Below, piece by piece: positions 1 through 9,827 of a stretch of 64,000 nt of DNA. The stretch comes from Mycobacterium ahvazicum (lineage in GTDB: Bacteria > Actinomycetota > Actinomycetes > Mycobacteriales > Mycobacteriaceae). Below the pieces are notes generated by a model. That model did not search any database. It saw only the letters and a program-made list of their open reading frames with translations, and had not been told where the DNA came from. Location of the stretch: the NCBI RefSeq assembly GCF_900176255.2, contig NZ_FXEG02000003.1:1635182-1699181 (forward strand), written 5' to 3'. Position numbers and translations under genes: made by a program. Position 1 is the first letter of the stretch; each line of letters opens with the position of its first letter.

Positions 1-487
1 GTCCGATGCTGCCGACGAACAACGGCGGACCACCGGGCTGGACGGGTGCCGGTCCGACCGGGAGCACCGACTCAGTGATCTTTTCACCGGCCCATACCCG
101 CTTCATCACCGCGACCCGATCGGCCATGTCGCGCATGGTCTGCGACGCGGGGTCGGCGCCCACCGCGTGGTAGTCCTCGTGCCTGCCACCCACGCCGATG
201 CCGACGGTCAACCGGCCGCCGGACAGCATGTCGCCGGTCGCCAGGCCCTTGGCCAACATCACCGGATCGTGCAGCTGCGGCACGATCACCGTCGTCATCA
301 GGCGCACCCGTTTCGTCCAGGCCGCGAGCGCACCGAGCAGCGTGAGGTTGTCCGGGTTTTCGAACGCGATGCGTTCACCCCAGCACAGCGACGAGAAGGG
401 GCCCTCGTCGATCGCGCGCGCCCAGGTCTCGAGCACCGCGGCATCCAAATCCGGCTCCATCACCGGCATCGTCATTGCTATCCGCAC
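1..487 (-). CDS. LLM-class (luciferase-like) F420-type oxidoreductase, N-terminal part, cut by window edge
   Basis: Partial gene running off the left edge. About 162 N-terminal residues are visible, identical to the complete gene at 46837-47727. The start MRIAMTMPVMEPD and the segment GGRLTVGIGVGGRHEDY are typical of the bacterial-luciferase-like TIM-barrel family that in mycobacteria usually uses coenzyme F420. Substrate unknown. See the complete copy for details. Confidence 0.8.
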   Translation of the reverse strand, partial: MRIAMTMPVMEPDLDAAVLETWARAIDEGPFSSLCWGERIAFENPDNLTLLGALAAWTKRVRLMTTVIVPQLHDPVMLAKGLATGDMLSGGRLTVGIGVGGRHEDYHAVGADPASQTMRDMADRVAVMKRVWAGEKITESVLPVGPAPVQPGGPPLFVGSIG

Positions 488-514
488 GACGGCGATTCTG
501 GCATGCTCGGGTAA

Positions 515-928
515 GTGCCCTTAGCCAGTACCTCCATCGCACATGTCCGGCTGACCGTCACCGATATCGAGCGATCGCGGCAGTTCTACGAGAGCGTGTT
601 CGGCTGGCCGGTGTTGCTGGAACTTCCCGAAAATGCCGACGAGGCAACCCGCAACCAGTTCTCCTTCTTGTACGGCGGCGTCATCTACGACCTCGGCGGC
701 ACGCTGCTCGGGCTGCGGCCGGTCGCCTCGGATCGCTTTCACGAAGACCGGTGCGGTCTTGACCACATCGCTTTCCGGCTCGCCAGCCTGGACGAATTAG
801 ACACCGCGGCAGCACATCTCGACGAACTGGGCGTCGAGCACGAGCCGATCAAGGATATCGGGCCGTCCTACATTCTGGAATTCCGCGACCCGGACAACAT
901 CGCGCTGGAGCTGACCGCGCCCAAATAG
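515..928 (+). CDS. VOC (glyoxalase/bleomycin resistance/dioxygenase) family protein, copy 1
   Basis: A 137-residue single-domain protein of the vicinal oxygen chelate superfamily, with two beta-alpha-beta-beta-beta modules. Visible family features are the opening strand IAHVRLTVTDIERSRQFYESVFGW (split: IAHVRLTVTDIERS, then RQFYESVFGW), a second module beginning DHIAFRLASLDEL, and the closing FRDPDNIALELTAP; the His residues near the module starts and the Glu of ALEL are the likely metal ligands. The start is GTG. It lies divergent from the LLM oxidoreductase and 19 bases before a second VOC gene, so the pair is probably co-transcribed. Substrate cannot be inferred; such proteins often act on lactoylglutathione-like or aromatic compounds. 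Confidence 0.85.
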   Translation: MPLASTSIAHVRLTVTDIERSRQFYESVFGWPVLLELPENADEATRNQFSFLYGGVIYDLGGTLLGLRPVASDRFHEDRCGLDHIAFRLASLDELDTAAAHLDELGVEHEPIKDIGPSYILEFRDPDNIALELTAPK

Positions 929-947
929 GTGAATACTGGAAAGAACT

Positions 948-1337
948 ATGTCCATCAGTTTCAACCACACCATCGTCGCCGCCCGCGACAAACACGAATC
1001 CGCGGAATTCCTCGCCGAGCTCTTCGACCTGCCCGCCCCGAAGCCATTCGGCCACTTCATGGTCGTCGCACTCGAGCACGGGGTGAGCCTCGATTACGCC
1101 GACGCCCCCGAGGGGGATGAGATCCGGCGCCAGCACTACGCGTTCCTGGTGTCCGAGCCGGAGTTCGACACGATCTACGGCAAGATCCAATCGCGCGGCC
1201 TGCAGCATTGGGCCGATCCACGGCAAAGCCGACCCGGCGAGATCAACCACAGCGACGGCGGCCGCGGGGTCTACTTCCTGGATCCCGCCGGGCACGCTAT
1301 GGAGATCTTGACTCGGCCCTATGGGTCAGGCAGCTGA
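948..1337 (+). CDS. VOC family protein, second of a pair, copy 1
   Basis: A 129-residue VOC-fold protein. The first module starts SISFNHTIVAARDKHESAEF, the second carries RQHYAFLVSEPEFD, and the end GGRGVYFLDPAGHAMEILTRP has the usual closing strand with the Glu of MEIL as probable ligand. It is only distantly similar to the VOC protein just upstream, so this looks like a functional pair and not a recent duplication. Substrate unknown. It is convergent with the Rrf2 regulator gene, 10 bases between the stops. Confidence 0.85.
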   Translation: MSISFNHTIVAARDKHESAEFLAELFDLPAPKPFGHFMVVALEHGVSLDYADAPEGDEIRRQHYAFLVSEPEFDTIYGKIQSRGLQHWADPRQSRPGEINHSDGGRGVYFLDPAGHAMEILTRPYGSGS

Positions 1338-1347
1338 GCCAACCGGG

Positions 1348-1830
1348 CTAGTCGGCGCGCGGAGCGCCATGCCGCAGGCTTTCCTGGCCGCGATAGTCGT
1401 CGGCGAGCTTGGCCACGTGTTTGGGCAGGGCGCCCGACGCCACATCAGCCAGCGTTGTCTCCTCCAAGACCGAGCGCATGCTGGCGCGCAGCGCACGCCA
1501 CACGTCGGCCAGGGGTGCCGTCGGCCCCGAGTACGGCAGGTCACCGAGGCCGATGTCGCGGACACTGGCCAGCGGCCCGTCGATGCAGCGCAGCACGTCG
1601 GCAATGCTGATCTCGCTACCCGGACGGGCCAGCTCGTAGCCCCCGTCGCGGCCGCGGTGACTGCGCACCAACCGATCGGTACGCAGGTTGGTCAGGATGT
1701 CGACCAGAAACTGCGGTGGTATGCCCTGCGCTTGCGCCAAATCGTCGGTCTTGACCAGCGTGCCGCTGTCCGCGGTGGCGAGCTGAATCATCGCCCGCAC
1801 CGCGTACTCCGCTTTTGCCGACATGCGCAC
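1348..1830 (-). CDS. Rrf2-family transcriptional regulator next to cysNC-cysD, copy 1
   Basis: A 160-residue regulator with an N-terminal winged helix (MRMSAKAEYAVRAMIQLA, then GIPPQFLVDILTNLR as recognition helix, and SHRGRDGGYELARP as wing), the layout of Rrf2/IscR/CymR proteins. IscR-type Fe-S sensors have three close Cys residues; only one Cys (in VLRCIDGP) is seen here, so a cluster is unlikely. The position directly downstream of cysNC matches M. tuberculosis Rv1287 beside cysDN and suggests, by analogy with CymR, control of sulfur assimilation. This is inference from position and family; no operator was identified. Confidence 0.88.
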   Translation of the reverse strand: MRMSAKAEYAVRAMIQLATADSGTLVKTDDLAQAQGIPPQFLVDILTNLRTDRLVRSHRGRDGGYELARPGSEISIADVLRCIDGPLASVRDIGLGDLPYSGPTAPLADVWRALRASMRSVLEETTLADVASGALPKHVAKLADDYRGQESLRHGAPRAD

Positions 1831-1885
1831 GTTGAGGATTGTGCCACCATCGGCCCGTTGCGCTGCGGATGCTTGGGTCTGCGGG

Positions 1886-3739
1886 CTAGGCGCGCAACTC
1901 CAGCATGTCGATGACGCGCTGGGCCATTTCCTCGAGCGAACAGTCCGGGATCAACCGCAGATCCGGATTCTTGGGCCGCTGATACGGACTGTCGATGCCG
2001 GTGAAATGCGTGATTTCGCCCGCGCGGGCTTTGGCATACAGCCCCTTGGGATCACGCGCTTCACACTCCGAGAGCGGGGTATCGCAGAACACTTCGAAGA
2101 ACTCAAATCCGGCGTCGTCGTGCACTTTACGAGCCATCTCGCGGTGCTCGGCCAGCGGACTGATCGCGGGCACCAGCACCGTCTGGCCGGAATCGGCGAG
2201 CAGCGTCGCGACATGAGCCAGCCTGCGCAGGTTCTCCGCGCGGTCGGCCATCGAAAAGCCCAGGTCGGCGTTCAGGCCGTGGCGCAGGTTGTCGCCGTCG
2301 AGAACATAAGCGGGAGTGCCCTTTTCGAGCAGCTTCTGCTCGACGAGCATCGCCACCGACGATTTACCCGCACCCGACAGGCCGGTGAGCCATACCGTCC
2401 GGCCGCGAGCCGCCCGGTCATCGGCGGTGACCAGCGACTTGTGCCGCACGGTGTTCGGGCTGGCCTTCTGCGCCGCGACGTCGCGCAGCACCATGCCCGC
2501 CGCCACCGTGCCGTTGGTGTTCGGATCGATCAGGATGAACGAGCCGGTGCTCGCGTTGCGGGTGTATTCGTCGAGCAGCAGCGGCACCTGCGTGCGCAGC
2601 GTTATGCGACCAAGTTCGTTGAGCTTCAACGCCGTAGCACTCTTGTCCCGATGCAGGGTGTTGACATCGAGGCGGTAGTCCAGCGCGGTGACCCGCGCGC
2701 GGGTGGTTCGGGTGGTGTGCTTGATGACGTAGTCGCGGCCCGGCTCGAGTGACGCGCCGTCGGCCATCCAGCACACGGTCGCGTCGAATTCCTGCGTGAC
2801 CCTGGGCTGGTTGTTGGTGCGGGCGATCATGTCGCCGCGCGAAATGTCGATGTCGTCGGCCAGGCTCACCGAGACGGCCATTGGCGGAAATGCCTCTCCC
2901 ACAGAGCCGTTCGGGCCTTCGATCTCGGTGATCCGGGTGGTCTTGCCGATCGGCAGCACCACCACCTCGTCACCGGGACGCATCACGCCGCTGGCCACCG
3001 TTCCGGCATAGCTGCGGTGGTCGCGATGCTCGTGGGTCTGCGGCCGGATCACGTACTGGACCGGGAAGCGCACGTCGACCAGATTGCGGTCGCCGGCGAC
3101 ATAGACCTCCTCCAGATGCGAGAGCAGCGCGGGACCCTCATACCAGGGCGTCTTGTCCGATTTGGTCACCACGTTGTCGCCGTGCAGCGCCGACATCGGG
3201 ATGGTGGCCACGTCCTGCACGTCCAAACGTGCGGCGAAGGCGTGGAATTCGTCCTTGATCGCTTCGAATTTCTCTCTGTCCCAGTCGATCAGGTCCATCT
3301 TGTTGACGGCCAGCACAATGTGCTGGATGCCCAGCAGCGAGGCCAAAAAGGCGTGCCGCCGGGACTGCTCGAGCAGGCCTTGGCGGGCGTCGACGAGCAC
3401 AATCACCAGTGCGGCGGTCGACGCACCGGTGACCATGTTGCGGGTGTACTGGATGTGCCCCGGAGTGTCGGCGATGATGAATTTGCGCCTGGGGGTCGCG
3501 AAGTAGCGGTAGGCGACGTCGATCGTGATGCCCTGTTCCCGCTCGGCCCGCAGGCCGTCGGTGACCAGCGCCAGATCGGTGTAGTCGTGGCCGCGCTCTT
3601 TCGAGGTCTTTTCGACCGCGGCCCACTGGTCTTCCATCACGGCCTTGGAGTCGTACAGCAGCCGCCCGATCAGGGTGGACTTGCCGTCGTCGACCGAGCC
3701 GGCCGTTGCGATGCGGAGCAGTGTCGTCGGTGCAGCCAT
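1886..3739 (-). CDS. cysNC: Bifunctional sulfate adenylyltransferase GTPase subunit / APS kinase, copy 1
   Basis: 617 residues. The N-terminal translation-factor-like GTPase has G1 GSVDDGKS at residues 14-21, G3 DTPGH at 91-95 and G4 NKMD at 146-149; beta-barrel domains follow. The C-terminal part is an APS kinase with its own P-loop GLSGAGKSS. GTP hydrolysis drives sulfate activation by CysD to APS, and the kinase phosphorylates APS to PAPS. The start is the ATG at 3739, which shares one base with the cysD stop (TGATG), showing translational coupling; an open frame continues upstream inside cysD but only as a shadow. Length fits mycobacterial CysNC (about 614). Confidence 0.95.
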   Translation of the reverse strand: MAAPTTLLRIATAGSVDDGKSTLIGRLLYDSKAVMEDQWAAVEKTSKERGHDYTDLALVTDGLRAEREQGITIDVAYRYFATPRRKFIIADTPGHIQYTRNMVTGASTAALVIVLVDARQGLLEQSRRHAFLASLLGIQHIVLAVNKMDLIDWDREKFEAIKDEFHAFAARLDVQDVATIPMSALHGDNVVTKSDKTPWYEGPALLSHLEEVYVAGDRNLVDVRFPVQYVIRPQTHEHRDHRSYAGTVASGVMRPGDEVVVLPIGKTTRITEIEGPNGSVGEAFPPMAVSVSLADDIDISRGDMIARTNNQPRVTQEFDATVCWMADGASLEPGRDYVIKHTTRTTRARVTALDYRLDVNTLHRDKSATALKLNELGRITLRTQVPLLLDEYTRNASTGSFILIDPNTNGTVAAGMVLRDVAAQKASPNTVRHKSLVTADDRAARGRTVWLTGLSGAGKSSVAMLVEQKLLEKGTPAYVLDGDNLRHGLNADLGFSMADRAENLRRLAHVATLLADSGQTVLVPAISPLAEHREMARKVHDDAGFEFFEVFCDTPLSECEARDPKGLYAKARAGEITHFTGIDSPYQRPKNPDLRLIPDCSLEEMAQRVIDMLELRA

Positions 3740-4478
3740 CAGAAGTATCCCTGCCGTTTCCGGTCTTCCATTCCAGCCTCGGAGATGCGGTCGTCCGCCC
3801 TGGTGGCGCCGCGCTCGGTCAGTCGGGACACCGCCGTTTCGGCGATGACCTCCGAGACCGTGGCGGCCTCCGATTCGACGCACCCGGTGCAGGTGACATC
3901 GCCGACCGTGCGGAACCGCACCGTCTTCTCCATCACCGGCTCGTCGGCGCGCGGTTGCATGTGGCGGTGCACGGCCAGCAGCATCCCGTCGCGCTCGAAC
4001 ACCTTGCGCCGGTGGGCGTAATAGATGGACGGCAGCTTCACCTTCTCGGCGCCGATATAGGACCAGATGTCGAACTCGGTCCAGTTCGACAGGGGGAAGA
4101 CGCGGATGTGCTCGCCCTTGTGGTGCCGGCCGTTGTAGAGGTTCCACAGCTCGGGACGCTGGGCCTTGGGGTCCCACTGGCCGAATTCGTCGCGGAAGCT
4201 GAACACCCGCTCCTTGGCGCGGGCCTTCTCCTCGTCGCGCCGGGCGCCGCCGAACGCGGCGTCGAACTTGTTCTCGCGGATGGCACGCAGCAGCGTCACG
4301 GTCTGAATCGGGTTGCGCGACGGGATGGTCTCGACGACCCGGCCGGCGTCGATGTCTTCCTGCACCGATGCCACTACCAGGCGCACCCCGAACTCGTCGA
4401 CGAGTTCGTCGCGGGTCGAGATCACTTCGTCGAAGTTGTGGCCGGTGTCGACATGCATGACCGGAAACGGCAGCCGCC
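3739..4478 (-). pseudogene. cysD: Sulfate adenylyltransferase small subunit, 5' end lost at transposon junction, copy 1
   Basis: The reading frame covers the C-terminal three quarters of CysD, from RLPFPVMHVDTGHNFDEV to the conserved end ISEAGMEDRKRQGYF. It breaks inside the Gly codon before RLPFPV, where the transposon end begins at 4479. The missing N-terminal part (roughly 70-85 residues) holds the PP-loop SGGKDS that binds ATP, so the fragment cannot be a working ATP sulfurylase subunit. An internal ATG at 4458 gives a 239-residue frame but is the middle of the family. The intact 5' part is not in this window. Confidence 0.9.
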
Positions 4479-4605
4479 TTATCTGTAACGGGTTGTGGGG
4501 TGTGTAGGACTGTCACCCACGTGGGTTTTAGATGGGGTTTTCTCGTAGGGGACACTGTTATCTGTAACGGTGTCACCGACGTTGGCTCGCGGTGGGTGTT
4601 GCTGT
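4479..4605. repeat. 127-bp transposon end sequence, copy 1 (joined to 16S rRNA)
   Basis: Identical to 51719-51845 and to the reverse complement of 63874-64000, the tnpC-side end of the transposon. It begins TTATCTGTAACGGG and has a second TTATCTGTAACGG 79 bases in (4558). On its inner side it should continue into tnpC, but here it runs directly into 16S rRNA. The exact length of 127 equals a common maximum k-mer of short-read assemblers, so this may be a contig-overlap remnant. Confidence 0.9.
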
Positions 4606-5186
<581 letters not shown>

Positions 5187-5347
5187 CTCCTCGACAAGCG
5201 AGGTGAATTTCGAATCAGAGAAAATCTGACCTAACAAAAAGACGCCATATAACTGGCATCAAAATAAACGACCACATCCCTATCACACGGGGAGTGTTTT
5301 GGGAGTGGTCAAAAAACAACAACAAACAAAAACACCAAACACACTAT

Positions 5348-5364
5348 TGAGTTCTCAAACAACA
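5348..5364 (-). promoter_or_regulatory. BoxA-like antitermination element in rrn leader
   Basis: The minus strand reads TGTTTGAGAACTCAA, the conserved mycobacterial rrn leader motif associated with NusB/NusE antitermination, about 165 bases before the mature 16S 5' end. Confidence 0.6.
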
Positions 5365-5404
5365 CTTTTCTTGCTTTTCTCGCCCGCTTCGGGGCAACCC
5401 TGCC

Positions 5405-5434
5405 AGCTTAATACAGATCCGGCAGAGGCGTCAA
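5405..5434 (-). promoter_or_regulatory. rrn promoter, downstream of two
   Basis: On the minus strand TTGACG (5434-5429) and TAAGCT (5410-5405), 18 bases apart, again with GCCGGAT in the spacer. It is followed by GGCAGGGTTGCCCC, as in known mycobacterial rrn P1 promoters, so this one is the better match to P1. The two units share sequence beyond the hexamers, which suggests promoter duplication. Confidence 0.78.
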
Positions 5435-5482
5435 CCCCCAATTTCTTGCGATCGTGGTGATCGCTGCGAGGGCAGCCGTGCC

Positions 5483-5512
5483 AGGTTAGTACCAATCCGG
5501 CGAGGGAGTCAA
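5483..5512 (-). promoter_or_regulatory. rrn promoter, upstream of two
   Basis: On the minus strand TTGACT (5512-5507) and TAACCT (5488-5483) are separated by 18 bases. The spacer has the GCCGGAT core seen in mycobacterial rrn P1 promoters. It points to 16S. Confidence 0.75.
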
Positions 5513-5568
5513 GCCCCGGTCTCGGTCTCCTTCGAGTGGTGACCGCGCCTGTGGGGCACTGACTTTGG

Positions 5569-6822
5569 TTACTGTACCCGCTCGATCTCCGCTCCCAAAA
5601 TCGCCAGGTTTTCGACGAACAACGGGTAGCCGCGATCGATGTGAAAGACGTCGTGGACCTCGGTGTCACCGTCGGCGACGAGGCCGGCCAATACCAGGCC
5701 GGCACCTGCGCGAATATCCGAACACCAGACCGGTGCGCTGGAAAGTTGCGGCAGGCCCCGGACCACGGCGTGGTGGCCGTCGGTGCGCGCGTCGGCGCCC
5801 AGCCGGATCATTTCTTCGACGAATCGGAAGCGCGCCTCGAACACGTTCTCCGTGATCATCGAGGTGCCATCGGCGATCGATGCCAGCGCGATCGCCATCG
5901 GTTGCAGATCCGTCGGGAAACCGGGAAACGGCAACGTCGCAACGTTCATCGCCTTCGGACGCTCGTACTGCGTCACGCGAAAACTGTTGTCTGTCTGCGT
6001 GACGGTGGCACCCGCGTCATGCAGTTTGTGCAGCACCACCTGAAGGTGCGCCGGATCGATACCGCTGACCGTGATGTCGCCGCGGGTGATCGCGGCGGCG
6101 ATCCCCCAGGTGGCGGCCACGATCCGGTCCCCGATCACCCGGTGCTCGGTGGGATACAGCCGGTCGACGCCGGTGATTGTCATCGTCGGCGAACCCGCAC
6201 CCTCGATCCGTGCGCCCATCTGGTTGAGCATCGTGCAGAGATCGACGACGTCGGGTTCGCGCGCGGCGTTGTGGATCGTGGTGACACCTTCGGCGACCAC
6301 GGCGGCCATCAAGATGTTCTCGGTGGCCCCCACCGAGGGGAATTCCAGTTGAATCTCCGCGCCGCGCAACGTATCTGCGTGAGCGACCACACACCCATGC
6401 TCGATATTGCACGTCGCACCCAGTTGCCGCAGGCCCGCCTGATGCATGTCCAGCGGACGCGAGCCGATCGCGTCGCCGCCCGGGAGCGCCACCCTGGCGC
6501 GCTTGCACCGGCCGACCAGTGGCCCGAGCACGCAGACCGAGGCGCGGAACTGTCGCACGGCCGCGAAGTCGGCGTCGTACTTGGGTTCGTCGGGTGAGGT
6601 GATGCGCGCGACGTCGCCGTCGAGTTCGACGGTGGCGCCCAGGCCGCGCAGCACCTCGGCCATCAGCGGGACATCGAGAATGTCGGGGCAATTGGTGATC
6701 GTGCTGGTGCCCTCGGCCAGCAGGGTCGCGGCCATCAGCTTGAGCACGCTGTTCTTGGCGCCCCCTACTGCGACTTCGCCTGACAACCGATTACCGCCGG
6801 TTACCACGAATCGCTCAGCCAC
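5569..6822 (-). CDS. murA: UDP-N-acetylglucosamine 1-carboxyvinyltransferase
   Basis: 417 residues, the usual length. It adds enolpyruvate from PEP to UDP-GlcNAc, the first committed step of peptidoglycan synthesis, in the cytoplasm. The fold is the EPSP-synthase type; the N-terminal GGAKNSVLKLMAATLL holds the catalytic-site Lys and Asn. The active-site loop reads LPGGDAIGSRPLDMH with Asp at residue 117 in place of the usual Cys. The same change makes M. tuberculosis MurA insensitive to fosfomycin, so natural resistance is expected. The gene sits immediately upstream of the rrn operon as in other mycobacteria and is divergent from the adenosyltransferase gene. Confidence 0.97.
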   Translation of the reverse strand: MAERFVVTGGNRLSGEVAVGGAKNSVLKLMAATLLAEGTSTITNCPDILDVPLMAEVLRGLGATVELDGDVARITSPDEPKYDADFAAVRQFRASVCVLGPLVGRCKRARVALPGGDAIGSRPLDMHQAGLRQLGATCNIEHGCVVAHADTLRGAEIQLEFPSVGATENILMAAVVAEGVTTIHNAAREPDVVDLCTMLNQMGARIEGAGSPTMTITGVDRLYPTEHRVIGDRIVAATWGIAAAITRGDITVSGIDPAHLQVVLHKLHDAGATVTQTDNSFRVTQYERPKAMNVATLPFPGFPTDLQPMAIALASIADGTSMITENVFEARFRFVEEMIRLGADARTDGHHAVVRGLPQLSSAPVWCSDIRAGAGLVLAGLVADGDTEVHDVFHIDRGYPLFVENLAILGAEIERVQ

Positions 6823-6892
6823 CCGCGTCAGTCTAGTGAAGGGGTATCGGCTTGTCAGTCAGCTAACTCACTTCGCCGAGTACGGTTTGATC

Positions 6893-7477
6893 ATGGCAGT
6901 ACATCTGACCCGCATCTATACCCGGACCGGCGACGACGGAACCACGGGATTGAGCGACTTCTCCCGCGTCTCGAAAAACGACCCCCGCCTGGTCGCATAC
7001 GCCGACTGCGACGAGGCCAATTCCGCGATCGGCGCCGCGATCGCGCTGGGCCGGCCAGATTCCGAAGTCGCCGCCGTATTGCGGCAGATCCAAAACGATT
7101 TGTTCGACGCCGGTGCGGACCTGTCGACCCCGGTGGTGGAAAACCCGAAATACCCTCCGCTGCGCGTCGCCCAGTCCTACATCGACCGGCTCGAAGGATG
7201 GTGTGACAAATACAACGAGTCGCTGCCGGCGCTGAATTCCTTTGTGCTTCCCGGAGGTTCGCCGTTGTCAGCACTGTTGCACGTCGCCCGCACCGTGGTG
7301 CGTCGCGCCGAGCGATCGGCCTGGGCCGCAGTCGACTCCGCACCCGGCGAAGTCAACGTGCTGCCGGCGAAATACCTGAATCGGTTGTCGGATCTGCTCT
7401 TCATCCTGTCCAGGGCCGCCAACGTGGATGGCGATGTGCTCTGGAAACCAGGAGGGAAGCCAGGCGGTGGCGCCTGA
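6893..7477 (+). CDS. Cob(I)alamin adenosyltransferase, PduO/MMAB type
   Basis: 194 residues from the ATG at 6893. It transfers adenosyl from ATP to cob(I)alamin to make adenosylcobalamin, the cofactor of methylmalonyl-CoA mutase. Family marks are the N-terminal ATP-binding TRTGDDGTTGLSDFSRVSK, the central RTVVRRAERSAW and the C-terminal YLNRLSDLLFILSRAAN. It corresponds to M. tuberculosis Rv1314c by position, divergent from murA with about 70 bases between. A longer open frame upstream overlaps murA in antisense and is not used. The product ends in a short Gly-rich tail. Confidence 0.93.
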   Translation: MAVHLTRIYTRTGDDGTTGLSDFSRVSKNDPRLVAYADCDEANSAIGAAIALGRPDSEVAAVLRQIQNDLFDAGADLSTPVVENPKYPPLRVAQSYIDRLEGWCDKYNESLPALNSFVLPGGSPLSALLHVARTVVRRAERSAWAAVDSAPGEVNVLPAKYLNRLSDLLFILSRAANVDGDVLWKPGGKPGGGA

Positions 7478-7502
7478 ACAAGTTGAGCTGCCGGGCTTTT
7501 CG

Positions 7503-7946
7503 TCAGACGCTGCGACGGCGTGCGCGCGGTGACGGACGAGACTCCAGCCACGACAAGAACGCGGTCAACGCGCCCTGATCGAGCGCCAGTTCGTAGGCCG
7601 ACCTGCGCTCCTGGGTGGTATCGCGCAGCTCTAGCACCACGATCTCGTCGGTCATGATGTCGAATTCATCGCCGCGCGGCGCGCGCCGGGCGACGATCTC
7701 GACGCCCCGGCGGGACACCCGCCGATCCGGCCACAGGCGCAGGCTGGATAGCCGATAGAAAGCGGCTTCGCCGCCGCGGTAACGGATCACGCCGTGCCGC
7801 CAGCCATGACCTCCCACCGCCGGAATGTCGCGCATGATCCCGGCCGTCCCGCCCTGCCGCAGCTTCCACAGCCGGTAGCTCAGGGCCAGAACGGCCGCCC
7901 CCAGCACGACGACGAGCACGACCATGCCAATCATGGGCGCGCTCAT
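7503..7946 (-). CDS. DUF2550 family membrane-anchored protein
   Basis: 147 residues. One N-terminal transmembrane helix (about residues 5-24, IGMVVLVVVLGAAVLALSY) is followed by a basic PH-like soluble domain (GGHGWRHGVIRYRGGEAAFYRL) and an Arg-rich tail. It corresponds in place to Rv1312, the conserved gene directly after atpC in mycobacteria. Function not established; the constant linkage to the ATP synthase operon is the only hint. It follows atpC by 17 bases and is convergent with the adenosyltransferase gene. Confidence 0.8.
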   Translation of the reverse strand: MSAPMIGMVVLVVVLGAAVLALSYRLWKLRQGGTAGIMRDIPAVGGHGWRHGVIRYRGGEAAFYRLSSLRLWPDRRVSRRGVEIVARRAPRGDEFDIMTDEIVVLELRDTTQERRSAYELALDQGALTAFLSWLESRPSPRARRRSV

Positions 7947-7963
7947 CGCCTCGTCCTGTGCGG

Positions 7964-8329
7964 CTAGTCGATTGCGCCGACGGCGCGTAATCTGGCGCGG
8001 CCCCTGGCGGCAACACGAGGATCGTCGGACTCGGAATCCTGCTTGGCCGCGGCCTCGTCGATCTCCGAAGCGAATTCGGCGGACTCCGCGAGAATGGTGA
8101 CGCTCTCCTCGGTCACCGACAAAAATCCACCGTCCACCGCTACCCGCAGATCGTCCTGGCCGTCGCGCTCGACGCGCACCATGGCGTCATCGACCAACTG
8201 GGCCACCAACGGGATGTGTCGCGGCAGGATACCGATCTCGCCGACAGTGGTGCGGGTGAACAAGAACGTTGCCTCACCCGACCAGATCTTTCGGTCGACG
8301 GCGACGATCTCAACGTTCAATTCAGCCAT
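7964..8329 (-). CDS. atpC: F1Fo ATP synthase epsilon subunit
   Basis: 121 residues, the short mycobacterial epsilon. The N-terminal beta-sandwich (LNVEIVAVDRKIWSGEATFL, EIGILPRHIPLVAQL, GGFLSVTEESVTILAE) is complete and the C-terminal helical part is brief. Epsilon joins gamma to the c-ring and modulates ATP hydrolysis. Last synthase gene of the atpI-B-E-F-FH-A-G-D-C operon, 26 bases after atpD. Confidence 0.96.
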   Translation of the reverse strand: MAELNVEIVAVDRKIWSGEATFLFTRTTVGEIGILPRHIPLVAQLVDDAMVRVERDGQDDLRVAVDGGFLSVTEESVTILAESAEFASEIDEAAAKQDSESDDPRVAARGRARLRAVGAID

Positions 8330-8355
8330 GTCACACCATCTTTCGGAATCGCCGA

Positions 8356-9804
<1,449 letters not shown>

Positions 9805-9827
9805 ATTCTCTTCGCTTCCTCGTGGTG

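Larger units (their letters stand above)
1..4605. repeat. Long direct repeat, copy 1 (identical to 47241-51845)
   Basis: Every gene and boundary in this stretch recurs 47,240 bases later with the same sequence: partial LLM oxidoreductase, two VOC genes, Rrf2 regulator, cysNC, truncated cysD and the 127-bp transposon end. Identity stops right after the 127-bp end: here the next bases run into 16S rRNA, in the other copy into the transposon body. Either a tandem duplication or, more likely, one contig used twice during scaffolding. Confidence 0.95.
5187..5568 (-). other. rRNA operon leader and promoter region between murA and 16S rRNA
   Basis: AT-rich leader of the single-type mycobacterial rrn operon downstream of murA. 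It holds two tandem promoters (see separate entries), a BoxA-like antitermination element and sequences that would pair with the region 3' of 16S for processing. No protein gene was seen. Confidence 0.85.

Noticed and set aside
3741..4576. Upstream extension of the cysNC frame
   Set aside because: It overlaps cysD in another frame; the family start MAAPTTLLRIATAG at 3739 with TGATG coupling is clearly right.
4479..4605. Small independent insertion sequence or MITE
   Set aside because: Same sequence as the right end of the transposon, including the inverted tail of tnpC; it has no own termini on the inner side.
6823..6892. Cobalamin riboswitch before the adenosyltransferase gene
   Set aside because: The 70-base gap is far too short for the riboswitch and no B12-box-like sequence was seen.
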